Assembly: GCA_050015815.1 (NCBI GenBank) | Contig: JBEKAR010000035.1 | Coordinates: 1-13,941, forward strand | Length of the DNA: 13,941 nucleotides | Source of the DNA: JAJRAL01 sp050015815 | Lineage (GTDB): Archaea > Thermoplasmatota > Thermoplasmata > Methanomassiliicoccales > UBA472 | Reading direction: 5' to 3' | In this document: positions 1-6,880 of the stretch, in pieces | Numbering within the stretch: the stretch's first letter is position 1 | Layout of the letters: every line of letters starts with the position of its first letter | The notes under the pieces: model-generated | The model's database searches: none | What the model was told of the DNA's origin: nothing | What the model saw: the letters and a program-made list of their open reading frames with translations, nothing else | Made by a program: the position numbers and the translations under genes

Positions 1-103
1 CAACACCATCTCCCCGGACACGATCCAGCTCAACATGAAGGTAACTGGGCCGGGCTCCAAGCCGATCGAGGAGCTCATCAAGGTCGAGGAGAAGAAGAAT
101 TGA
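1..103 (+). CDS. rps6e: Ribosomal protein S6e, 3' end (partial)
   Basis: Only the last 33 codons are present, read from base 2 to a TGA at 101-103; the start lies before the window. The visible peptide begins NTISPDTIQLNMKV and ends in a charged EELIKVEEKKN tail. It matches the C-terminal end of archaeal S6e, where an 'N-x-I-S ... Q-x-N-x-K-V' pattern is typical. S6e is a small-subunit ribosomal protein. Its stop codon overlaps the aIF2 gamma start by one base (TGATG), so the two are translationally linked. S6e directly before aIF2 gamma is a common archaeal order, which supports the call despite the short fragment. Confidence 0.82.
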   Translation, partial: NTISPDTIQLNMKVTGPGSKPIEELIKVEEKKN

Positions 104-1338
104 TGGCAGAGGTCCGCCAGCCCGAAGTCAACATAGGGATGATCGGTCACGTCGACCATGGCAAGACGACGCTGACCAAGGCGCTGAGCGGCGAGTGGAC
201 CGACCGCCACTCGGAAGAAGTGAAGCGCGGCATCTCGATCCGCCTCGGCTACGCGGACGTCAGTTTCTACAAGTGCCCCAAGTGCGAGGGCTCTTCGGCT
301 TACACAACACAGCCCAACTGCGAGCACTGCGGCGGCGGGGAAGCGGACTTCCAGCGCGCCGTCAGCTTCGTCGACGCGCCGGGGCACGAGACGCTCATGG
401 CGACGATGCTCTCCGGGGCGGCGATCATGAACGGAGCGCTCCTACTTGTGGCGGCGAACGAGAAGTGCCCACAGCCGCAGACTAAGGAGCACCTGATGGC
501 GCTGACGATCATCGGGGTGGACAAGATCGTCATCGTCCAGAACAAGATCGACATCGTGACGAAGGAAGAGGCGCTCGAGAACTACCGCGAGATCAAGGAG
601 TTCGTCAAGGGCACCATCGCCGAGAACGCGCCGGTGATTCCGGTGTCGGCGAATCACAACGTCAACATCGACAAGCTCATCGAGACGATCCAGGCGACGA
701 TACCGACGCCGAGGCAGGACATGAAGAAGCCGGCGAGGATGTTCGTCGCACGCTCGTTCGACATCAACACGCCTGGCTCACCGCCAACTTCGATTAGGGG
801 CGGGGTGCTCGGAGGCTCCCTGATGCAGGGCAAGCTCGAGGTCGGGGACGAGATTGAGATCGCGCCGGGCCGGAAGGTCGAGAACGGGCGCGAGGTGACC
901 TGGGAGAAGATCACCACCACCATCGACTCTCTCCACGCAGGGGACACAGAGCTTAACGTGGCGAAGCCCGGTGGGCTGATCGCCATCGGGACCAAGCTCG
1001 ACCCCTCGATGACGAAGTCGGACGGACTGACTGGCAGGGTCGTGGGCAAGCCCGGGACGCTTCCGCCGGTGCTGCACAAGTTCATCATGACCACCAATCT
1101 CCTGGAGCGCGTGGTCGGAGCGGCGGTCGACCTGGCCGTCGAGAACATCAAGACGAACGAGCCGCTGATGCTGAGCGTAGGCACGGCGACCACCGTAGGG
1201 GTCGTCACGAGCGCTCGCGGGGACGAGTCCGAGGTCGCGTTAAAGATACCGGTCTGCGCCGAGAAGAACCAGAGGGTGGCGGTCTCGCGCAAGATCCAAG
1301 GAAAGTGGCGCCTGATCGGCTACGGGATAATCAAGTGA
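103..1338 (+). CDS. eif2g: Translation initiation factor aIF2, gamma subunit (GTPase)
   Basis: 411 residues, the usual length for archaeal aIF2 gamma, the GTP-binding core of the aIF2 trimer that carries initiator Met-tRNA to the small ribosomal subunit. The G domain is clear: P-loop GHVDHGKT (15-22), switch 1 region KRGISIRLGYAD (41-52), a zinc knuckle CPKC (58-61) paired with CEHC (73-76), G3 DAPGHE (91-96), G4 NKID (147-150) and G5 SAN (182-184). Beta-barrel domains II and III follow and end in GKWRLIGYGIIK. The ATG at 103 is chosen over the TTG just before it because it makes the one-base TGATG overlap with S6e and has a purine-rich GAGGAG at 86-91. A PIN-domain gene follows after 7 bases. 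Assignment is essentially certain. Confidence 0.98.
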   Translation: MAEVRQPEVNIGMIGHVDHGKTTLTKALSGEWTDRHSEEVKRGISIRLGYADVSFYKCPKCEGSSAYTTQPNCEHCGGGEADFQRAVSFVDAPGHETLMATMLSGAAIMNGALLLVAANEKCPQPQTKEHLMALTIIGVDKIVIVQNKIDIVTKEEALENYREIKEFVKGTIAENAPVIPVSANHNVNIDKLIETIQATIPTPRQDMKKPARMFVARSFDINTPGSPPTSIRGGVLGGSLMQGKLEVGDEIEIAPGRKVENGREVTWEKITTTIDSLHAGDTELNVAKPGGLIAIGTKLDPSMTKSDGLTGRVVGKPGTLPPVLHKFIMTTNLLERVVGAAVDLAVENIKTNEPLMLSVGTATTVGVVTSARGDESEVALKIPVCAEKNQRVAVSRKIQGKWRLIGYGIIK

Positions 1339-1345
1339 GCGCGGC

Positions 1346-1705
1346 ATGCAGAAGGTCGTCCTAGACACGAACGCTCTCCTGATGCCGTTCGAGTTCTCGT
1401 TGAACATCGACCACGAGCTGACGCGCCTTCTCGGGCAGTGCGAGGTCTATGTGCCCGGCCCTGTGATCGGAGAACTCAAACGTTCCAGGAACAAGCACGC
1501 GAAGGTCGCCATCGCCCTCGCCAGGAAGTACCGGATCTTCGAGACGCAGCTGCAGGGCGACGAGGGAGTGATCGACGCCGGCACGAGGCTCAACGCTTTC
1601 GTCGTCACGAATGACATCATCCTGCGCGGAAAGCTGCGGAAGCGCGGATTGAAGGCGATCTTCCTGCGCTCAGGCAGTCACCTGGCACTAGACGGAGAAT
1701 ACTGA
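1346..1705 (+). CDS. PIN-domain ribonuclease-like protein (COG1412/Fcf1-VapC9 type)
   Basis: 119 residues covering a single PIN domain. The acidic metal-site residues expected of PIN nucleases are visible: D7 in VVLDTNALLMPF, E43 in VIGELKRS, D77 and D90 in VVTNDIILRGKL. This matches the small archaeal PIN proteins related to Fcf1/Utp23 and VapC9, probably acting on RNA; the substrate is unknown. It lies 7 bases after aIF2 gamma, with GTGAG (1335-1339) as ribosome-binding site overlapping the aIF2 gamma stop. No antitoxin gene is adjacent, and this family commonly sits beside aIF2 gamma in archaea, so a translation or rRNA-processing role is likelier than a toxin role. The TGA abuts the opposing methanogenesis-marker gene with no gap. 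Confidence 0.85.
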   Translation: MQKVVLDTNALLMPFEFSLNIDHELTRLLGQCEVYVPGPVIGELKRSRNKHAKVAIALARKYRIFETQLQGDEGVIDAGTRLNAFVVTNDIILRGKLRKRGLKAIFLRSGSHLALDGEY

Positions 1706-2527
1706 TCAGATTAGGGGCCTCGGCGGTTCGTCGGGTCCGTCGCTCTTCTTCACGCCGGTCTGGGCGCGCCTCTTCTCCAGTATCTGTCTCCCCACTTTGC
1801 TCCCCGCGTAGATCGGCACTTTGGTCCCGGCCTGGAGCAGGGCATGCGTCTTCGCCTCTTCCCTGACCCAACGAGAGGCGCATCCGCTGATGAGGTCGCA
1901 GGTCTCGAACAGCGTCCGGGCATCCTTCTGGTCAAGGCCACTGGTGTGGACCGCGAAGAGCACAACGTTGGAGCCGAAGCCGTCGCGGATGGCCCTCGCG
2001 TCCTCGGCCCGCGCGAGCGTCACTCCGACCTTGCGGTAACCAAGCTTGAAGGCGAGCGCCGTCCCGGCGAACTGGTCTATCGTCCCCTTTTCGGGGTCGA
2101 GCACGTTCTCCCGGCCGATCGCGTCGATGATCTCCGTTATCGGTGTCGTCTCCATCATTCCGGACATCCTGCCGCCGATGCCCTGGATGAGCTCGGCGTC
2201 GTTCACCACGACGGTTCCGGCGCCGTCGCTCACGAGGACCGCCGCGTCGATGGTGCCGTACCTTACGCACATCGCCATAAGTTCTGATACACCGAATGAG
2301 AGGAAGTCCTTCATGCGAAGAGAACGAGCAGGCGTGCAGAAGCCGAAGTCCTTGATCCTGAACTCTATGTTCTCTCGGATCGCTTCGGACGTTATCGCCT
2401 CGAGGCCGCGGTGCCGGGCGAACAGCGGACAGAAGGTGACCTCGGGCTTCCCCACGTACGTGACCTTTCCGTCCTCGATGATGACCTTCGTCCTACCCAG
2501 CGCCTCGATCACGTGCCTGTCCGTCAT
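1706..2527 (-). CDS. mmp8: Methanogenesis marker protein 8 (DUF2099)
   Basis: 273 residues. The N-terminus (HVIEALGRTKVIIEDGKV, then FCPLFARHRG at 32-41, RENIEFRIKDFGFCT at 51-65 and FLSFGVSELM at 75-84) and the later GIGGRMSGMMETTPI, IDQFAGTA and CDLISGCAS (210-218) agree with the family defined as methanogenesis marker 8, nearly confined to methanogens and relatives. Biochemical function is not established. Cysteines at 33, 64, 87, 210 and 216 could bind metal or a cofactor (inference). The last 18 or so residues are a variable charged, Pro-rich tail. A TATA-like CTTTTATG (2556-2563) is centred about 32 bases before the ATG, implying a very short leader. The gene is monocistronic, divergent from rbkR and convergent with the PIN gene. 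The name is recalled from family patterns, not from a search. Confidence 0.82.
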   Translation of the reverse strand: MTDRHVIEALGRTKVIIEDGKVTYVGKPEVTFCPLFARHRGLEAITSEAIRENIEFRIKDFGFCTPARSLRMKDFLSFGVSELMAMCVRYGTIDAAVLVSDGAGTVVVNDAELIQGIGGRMSGMMETTPITEIIDAIGRENVLDPEKGTIDQFAGTALAFKLGYRKVGVTLARAEDARAIRDGFGSNVVLFAVHTSGLDQKDARTLFETCDLISGCASRWVREEAKTHALLQAGTKVPIYAGSKVGRQILEKRRAQTGVKKSDGPDEPPRPLI

Positions 2528-2555
2528 TCTGACCGGCGCTCATTCACGATTCCCC

Positions 2556-2563
2556 CATAAAAG
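2556..2563 (-). promoter_or_regulatory. TATA-like box of mmp8
   Basis: On the minus strand this reads CTTTTATG, within GGGCTTTTATGGGG. Its centre is about 32 bases before the ATG at 2527, which predicts transcription starting roughly 6 bases before the start codon. Confidence 0.55.
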
Positions 2564-2569
2564 CCCTTG

Positions 2570-2637
2570 GTAGGTTGCTGCGAGCGGCTGGAACCCAGGG
2601 TCGTTCGGGAACAGCTACCATTTTGAGCAGCAACTAC
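2570..2637. repeat. Imperfect inverted repeat between divergent promoters (candidate operator pair)
   Basis: Left arm GTAGGTTGCTGC at 2570-2581 and right arm GCAGCAACTAC at 2627-2637 are inverted copies that differ by one extra base. The left arm lies 6 bases upstream of the mmp8 TATA box and the right arm 11 bases upstream of the rbkR TATA box, giving a nearly symmetric layout. A small palindrome GTTCGGGAAC (2603-2612) lies between them. RbkR proteins are DNA-binding regulators, so autoregulation from these sites is possible, but no known RbkR motif was recognised. Confidence 0.4.
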
Positions 2638-2648
2638 TCGCGCAGTGG

Positions 2649-2656
2649 TTAAATAT
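2649..2656 (+). promoter_or_regulatory. TATA box of rbkR
   Basis: TTAAATAT at 2649-2656 is an AT-rich island in GC-rich surroundings. Its centre is about 32 bases before the ATG at 2685, as for the divergent mmp8 box, predicting a leader of about 6 bases with no room for a Shine-Dalgarno site. Confidence 0.65.
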
Positions 2657-2684
2657 CCCCGTCGCGTTTGCTGAAGAAGTAAGC

Positions 2685-3389
2685 ATGGAGAACCGGACGA
2701 ACTCAAGGCCTGACGAGGCGATTCTGGGGGGCGACGACCGGCTCGTGCTCGCGCTGCGGAAGATAGCGCTGCTCGGCGGGGTGCACGACTTTGTCTCGAT
2801 GTCCTCTAGAGAACTCGGCGAGATCCTCAACGTCAGTCAGCAGTCCGCGTCGAAGCGCATTCTGGAGATGCTCAACGAGGGCTGGATCACGAGAGACCTA
2901 GGGGCGAGAAGACAACGCATCAAGCTCACGGAGAAGGGGGTGGAGGCGTTGAGGAAGGAGTATTCCGAGTACCAGCGCATCTTCGAGGCGCGCGATCACT
3001 TGGTGATCGACGGCACCGTCGTGACGGGAATGGGAGAGGGGCAGTACTACGTCACGCAGGAAGGCTATCAGGAGCAGTTCCAGGAGCGGCTGGGCTTCAG
3101 GCCCTACGAAGGCACGCTCAACGTGCGCGTCAACGCGACCGACCTCTACAAGCTCGACATCCTTAGACGGAGCAGCGGGCTCCTGGTCAAGGGGTTCGAA
3201 AGGAACGGGAGGACGTTCGGCGACGTCATCTGCCACCGGGCGAAGATCCAGAACCTGGACTGCGCCGTGGTGGTTCCGAGGCGCACCCATTACGAGGACA
3301 TCATCGAAATATTGTGCAAGTACCACCTCAGGCGCACCCTCGGACTGAAGGACGGCGCGCCGGTCGACGTCCGCGTCTCTCTGTCCTGA
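2685..3389 (+). CDS. rbkR: HTH regulator fused to CTP-dependent riboflavin kinase (RbkR)
   Basis: 234 residues in two parts. Residues about 15-95 form a winged helix-turn-helix (SSRELGEILNVSQQSASKRI as recognition region, then GWITRDLGARRQRIKLTEKG as wing). Residues about 105-232 are the archaeal CTP-dependent riboflavin kinase, which makes FMN: GMGEGQYYV (115-123), PYEGTLNVRV (140-149) and the C-terminal HLRRTLGLKDGAPVDVRV. This fusion is the archaeal RbkR type, which senses flavin status and controls riboflavin genes while also acting as the kinase. No riboflavin biosynthesis genes are nearby, so its targets lie elsewhere or in its own promoter region. It ends in a TGA directly abutting the stop of purQ on the other strand. 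Confidence 0.93.
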   Translation: MENRTNSRPDEAILGGDDRLVLALRKIALLGGVHDFVSMSSRELGEILNVSQQSASKRILEMLNEGWITRDLGARRQRIKLTEKGVEALRKEYSEYQRIFEARDHLVIDGTVVTGMGEGQYYVTQEGYQEQFQERLGFRPYEGTLNVRVNATDLYKLDILRRSSGLLVKGFERNGRTFGDVICHRAKIQNLDCAVVVPRRTHYEDIIEILCKYHLRRTLGLKDGAPVDVRVSLS

Positions 3390-4226
3390 TCAAGGCGACT
3401 TCTTTCTGACGTAGTCGACCGTGGATTGGAAGACGGCCTTTCCGTCGCCGTCCCCGTCCGGCGCGAGACCGGAGCGGGTCCAGTCGGGGTGCTGGTATCG
3501 GTGGAAGACCCTCTCCGGATGAGGCATCAGCCCCATCACGTTGCCTTCCTTGTTGCAGATGCCAGCGATGCTCGAGACCGCCCCGTTCGGCGTCCAGGGA
3601 TATCCGGCGTAGTTGCCGTTCGGATCGACGAAACGGAACACGACCTGGTCGTTCCTCTCCAGCTCCTCGACCAGCTTCATCTCCCTCTCCTGATCGAACA
3701 TCAGCTTGCCCTCGGCGTGGGCGCACGGGACGAGGAGCACCTTCCCCTTCGGCACGGCGGAGGTGAAGATGCAGCTGCCCCTATTCTCGTGCTTCAGCAG
3801 CGTCGGGATGCACTCGAACCTGCCGGACGAGTTCATGTACAGTGCTCCCTGCGGCTCTGAGCTCATGATGGTACCGAAGGCCGGCAACATTCCGAGCTCG
3901 ACCAGGATCTGGAAGCCGTTGCAGATGCCTAGGATCGGGCGTCCCGAGGTGACGAACTCCTGCAGCTCCTTAGAGAGCGAGGAGCGCATCCTCGCGGCGA
4001 ATATCGCCCCGGCGCGGACGTAGTCCCCCGCCGAGAATCCGCCGGGGAGCACCAAGATGTCGTAGTTGCCGAGGTCCCGGCGCATCTCCTTCGCGCAGGA
4101 ATGGATGAGCTGCTTCAGATGAACCTTCTCCGGCGATGCGCCGACGAGGTGGAACGCATTCGCCGTCTCCTCCTCGCAATTGGTGCCCTCGATGCGGAGC
4201 ACGCAGACCTTGACGTTCTTGGTCAT
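3390..4226 (-). CDS. purQ: FGAM synthetase glutaminase subunit PurQ
   Basis: 278 residues. Class I glutamine amidotransferase that releases ammonia from glutamine for formylglycinamidine ribonucleotide synthesis, the fourth step of purine biosynthesis. The nucleophile is Cys102 in ILGICNGFQ; His236 and Glu238 in LMPHPER complete the triad; PGGFSAGDYVRAGA (61-74) is the family N-terminal motif. It is longer than bacterial PurQ of about 227 residues, partly through the segment after HPER (HRYQHPDWTRSG and an Asp/Gly-rich loop). The ATG at 4226 is chosen because it overlaps the purL stop as ATGA and has GGAGG at 4235-4239 with 8-base spacing; upstream in-frame sequence lies inside purL and looks non-coding. 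Last gene of purS-purL-purQ. Confidence 0.96.
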   Translation of the reverse strand: MTKNVKVCVLRIEGTNCEEETANAFHLVGASPEKVHLKQLIHSCAKEMRRDLGNYDILVLPGGFSAGDYVRAGAIFAARMRSSLSKELQEFVTSGRPILGICNGFQILVELGMLPAFGTIMSSEPQGALYMNSSGRFECIPTLLKHENRGSCIFTSAVPKGKVLLVPCAHAEGKLMFDQEREMKLVEELERNDQVVFRFVDPNGNYAGYPWTPNGAVSSIAGICNKEGNVMGLMPHPERVFHRYQHPDWTRSGLAPDGDGDGKAVFQSTVDYVRKKSP

Positions 4227-6553
4227 CCGAGCAGCCTCCATAGCGGTTCGGACCAGGCTTTGCGCAGAACGCCGACCTCCACGTCGACTAGCACGTCCTT
4301 GTCCTCGATGACCAGCATCTTTCCTCCGACCGATCCGATCCTCGTCGCCGGTGCCTGCATCTTCTGCAGCCACTCCTCCTCGCGGCGCTTGTCGACCTCG
4401 ACCAGCCAGCGGGAGTTCGATTCGGAGAAGAGCTTGACGACCGGAGGGAGCTGGCCCATCGGGCCCAGGTTGATGTTCGCCCCGACGTCCCCGCCGATGC
4501 ACATCTCCGCCAGGCAGACCACGATGCCGCCGTCGGAGACGTCGTGACAGCTCCGGACGACGCCGCGGTCGATCATGTCCCGCACGTGGTACATTCCTTT
4601 CGAGAGTGCCGCAATGTCGCAGCCAGGCACGTCCCCTCCATTCCCTTTGAGAACTCTGAACAGGGCGGAACCGTTCATCTCGCGCCTCGTCTCGCCGACC
4701 ACGTAGAGCGCGTTCCCTTCAGCCTTCAGGTCGGTGGTGACACACTTGCGGATGTCCGGCACGATGCCGCACCCCAGAACCGTCGCAGTGGGAAGGCACG
4801 CCCCGCGCGCCGTCTCGTTGTAGAAGCTGACGTTGCCGGAGGGGACGGCGAGATTGAGCCCAGATGCCGCGTCGCCAATGCCCCTGACCGCCTCGCGAAA
4901 CTCTCCAAGCCTCTCGGGCTTCTCTGGGTTTCCGAAGTTCAGGCAGTCGGTCAATGAGTGGGCGATGCCTCCTACGGCGGTGATGTTCCTGCAGGCCTCG
5001 TCCACCGAGGTCATGCCTCCCTTGTAAGGATCGAGATAGGTGAACCAGGGATTGACGCCGACCGCGATCGCGAGGCCGCGCCATGAGTCCGGCAGCGGCT
5101 TGATGACCGTCGCATCGCCTGGCCCCCTCAAACCGACCTTGCCCTGCAGCGGCTTGATGACGGTATTCCCACGCACCTCGTGGTCGTAGAGCCTGACGAC
5201 CCATTCCTTCGATGCGATGTTCGGGTCCGAGAGGAGCTTGAGGAGCGGCTCGGTGAGATCCCTCGGAAGCTCTGGCATGATTTCCTGTACGAGCTCTGGT
5301 GGAGGCACGAGGCAGGCCTGCCTGCAGTACTCCGGCCCCTTGGTCAGGAAGTCCAGGTCCATCTCGAAGACCCTCTTGCCCTGGAACTCGAGGCGCACCA
5401 CCTGCTCCTTGATCACCTTGCCTATGACCGTCGCGGGGACGTCCCACAGATCGAACACCTCGAGGATCGCCTCGATGCTCTTCTGCGGCGCGGCGAGCAT
5501 CATCCTCTCCTGCGATTCCGATACCCAGATTTCCCAGGGCGCGAGGCCGGTCTCCTTCAGCGGCACCTTGCCTAGGTCGACCTCGGCGCCGCATCCTCCG
5601 GCGAGCGCGATCTCCCCGACGACGCAAGAGAGCCCTCCACCCCCCAGGTCCTTCATGCCATGGATCAACTTGCGGGAGTTCACTTCGAGACACGCGTGGA
5701 TGGTCGGTTCCTTCATGATCGGGTCGCCGAGCTGAACCGCGCCTCTCGACTCCTCTTCCGATGCAGCGGTGAGCTCGGCCGATGCGAATGTGACGCCGTG
5801 GATCCCATCGCGTCCGGTCCGGCCGCCGACGAGTATCAGGACGTCCCCGACACCACCGACCGCGTTCTTGACGATCTCGGAGCGCCTGGCTATGCCGATA
5901 CAGCCTACGTTGACGAGGCAGTTGCCGACGTAGCGTTCGTCGAAGTAGACGCCTCCGGCGACGCACGGGATGCCTATCCTGTTGCCGTAGTCCCGGATAC
6001 CAGCGACCACGCCCCCCATCAGGTACTTGGGGCTCTTGACCCCCACTGGAATCTCTCCCTGGTAGTCTATCGGTCCGAAGAACAGCGGGTCGACGAGAGC
6101 GATCGGCTGTGCGCCCATGCAGAGCACGTCTCTGACGATTCCCCCGATGCCAGTCGCGGCGCCGCCGTAGGGCTCGATCGCCGACGGATGGTTGTGGCTC
6201 TCGATCCTCAGAGCGTACGCGTGCTCCTCATCGAAGGCCATCACGCCCGCGTCACCCTTGAGCAGGACGTCAGGATGTTGGATGTTGAAGATGTGGTCGC
6301 GGAGGAAGCGTTTGGACGACTTGTAGCAGCAATGCTCGCTCCAGGCCTGTCCCAGGGACTGGAGCTCGATGTCGGTCGGTTTCCTCATCTTCGCGGCGAA
6401 GTACCGCTGGATGCTCTTCATCTCGTCGAGGCTCAGGTTCAGCGAGAGAATATTGCTGATCTCCACCAGCTCCTCGTCCTTCGCCTCGAGGACGTCTATG
6501 TCAGAAAGCTCGAAAGCCTCGGGCCGCCTGGTCATCAGGGCCTTGGCCGACAT
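4223..6553 (-). CDS. purL: FGAM synthetase large subunit PurL (small-type)
   Basis: 776 residues, the size of the small PurL found with separate PurS and PurQ, not the fused enzyme of about 1300 residues. It is the ATP-dependent synthetase converting FGAR to FGAM. Visible motifs are GQAWSEHCCYKSSKRF (69-83), with His74 matching the conserved active-site histidine; RIESHNHPSAIEPYGG (116-131), with the second conserved histidine at 122; GIGGIVRDVLCMGAQPIA (136-152); and GGRTGRDGIHG and DLGGGGLSCVVGE further on. Two AIRS-like halves are evident. The ATG at 6553 is preceded by GGTGA overlapping the purS stop and lies 4 bases after purS; the end overlaps purQ by 4 bases. Translation of the three subunits is therefore tightly coupled. 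Confidence 0.97.
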   Translation of the reverse strand: MSAKALMTRRPEAFELSDIDVLEAKDEELVEISNILSLNLSLDEMKSIQRYFAAKMRKPTDIELQSLGQAWSEHCCYKSSKRFLRDHIFNIQHPDVLLKGDAGVMAFDEEHAYALRIESHNHPSAIEPYGGAATGIGGIVRDVLCMGAQPIALVDPLFFGPIDYQGEIPVGVKSPKYLMGGVVAGIRDYGNRIGIPCVAGGVYFDERYVGNCLVNVGCIGIARRSEIVKNAVGGVGDVLILVGGRTGRDGIHGVTFASAELTAASEEESRGAVQLGDPIMKEPTIHACLEVNSRKLIHGMKDLGGGGLSCVVGEIALAGGCGAEVDLGKVPLKETGLAPWEIWVSESQERMMLAAPQKSIEAILEVFDLWDVPATVIGKVIKEQVVRLEFQGKRVFEMDLDFLTKGPEYCRQACLVPPPELVQEIMPELPRDLTEPLLKLLSDPNIASKEWVVRLYDHEVRGNTVIKPLQGKVGLRGPGDATVIKPLPDSWRGLAIAVGVNPWFTYLDPYKGGMTSVDEACRNITAVGGIAHSLTDCLNFGNPEKPERLGEFREAVRGIGDAASGLNLAVPSGNVSFYNETARGACLPTATVLGCGIVPDIRKCVTTDLKAEGNALYVVGETRREMNGSALFRVLKGNGGDVPGCDIAALSKGMYHVRDMIDRGVVRSCHDVSDGGIVVCLAEMCIGGDVGANINLGPMGQLPPVVKLFSESNSRWLVEVDKRREEEWLQKMQAPATRIGSVGGKMLVIEDKDVLVDVEVGVLRKAWSEPLWRLLG

Positions 6554-6557
6554 GCAC

Positions 6558-6806
6558 TCACCTGACGCGGATGTTGAACTTCTGGATCACGGGATTGGCG
6601 AGCAGCTTGCGGCACATTTCCTCGGCCTGGCGTTTCGCCTCATCAGGGCCAGCCTCGAGCTCGATCTCGAAGACCTTCACCGTCTTGACGTTCTTGACGC
6701 CCTTGAAGCCGAGGAGCTCCAGCGCCTTCTTCGTGTTCTGCCCCTCCGGATCGGCCACCCCAGGCTTCAGCTCGATCCAAACCTCAGCTGTCACCACCGT
6801 CGCCAC
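6558..6806 (-). CDS. purS: FGAM synthetase subunit PurS
   Basis: 82 residues, the usual size. PurS bridges PurL and PurQ and is needed for ammonia channelling. The strand WIELKPGVADPEGQNTKKAL (10-29) is the signature: a beta strand ending in KPGV-x-DP-x-G followed by a helix. KTVKVFEIELEAG and a C-terminal NPVIQKFNIRV complete the ferredoxin-like fold. The start is uncertain. GTG at 6806 lies about 27 bases from a TATA-like box and fits leaderless translation. A GTG at 6797, preceded by AGGTG, would give a protein of 79 residues. It is the first gene of the purine operon and has its own promoter downstream of marC. Confidence 0.92.
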   Translation of the reverse strand: MATVVTAEVWIELKPGVADPEGQNTKKALELLGFKGVKNVKTVKVFEIELEAGPDEAKRQAEEMCRKLLANPVIQKFNIRVR

Positions 6807-6829
6807 CTGACTGTGGAATCTCGCAATCG

Positions 6830-6837
6830 ATACTTAA
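6830..6837 (-). promoter_or_regulatory. TATA box of the purSLQ operon
   Basis: On the minus strand TTAAGTAT, centred about 27 bases before the GTG at 6806. It is the only AT-rich element in the 74-base gap after marC and predicts transcription starting at or beside the purS start codon. Confidence 0.6.
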
Positions 6838-6863
6838 CTGTTCGGCGGTGTGCGCTCCAGGTG

Positions 6864-6879
6864 CCGGTTCGCCGACCGG
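6864..6879 (-). other. Short hairpin just after marC
   Basis: CCGGT at 6864-6868 and ACCGG at 6875-6879 can form a 5-base-pair GC-rich stem with a 6-base loop immediately after the marC stop. No T-tract follows, so a terminator role is doubtful. It could slow read-through into purS. Confidence 0.25.
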
Positions 6880-6880
6880 G

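Noticed and set aside
1346..1705. PIN protein as the toxin of a VapBC toxin-antitoxin pair
   Set aside because: The upstream neighbour is aIF2 gamma and the downstream gene is convergent; no small antitoxin frame exists, and this PIN subtype is a conserved partner of the translation operon.
4719..5966. Minus-strand open frame of about 415 codons within purL in another frame
   Set aside because: Its composition is extremely Arg-rich and low-complexity, typical of an out-of-frame reading of high-GC coding sequence.
5660..6565. Long plus-strand open frame of about 300 codons antisense to purL
   Set aside because: It mirrors the codon structure of purL in GC-rich DNA, has a composition heavy in Arg/Asp/Val and no recognisable motif; PurL itself is unmistakable.
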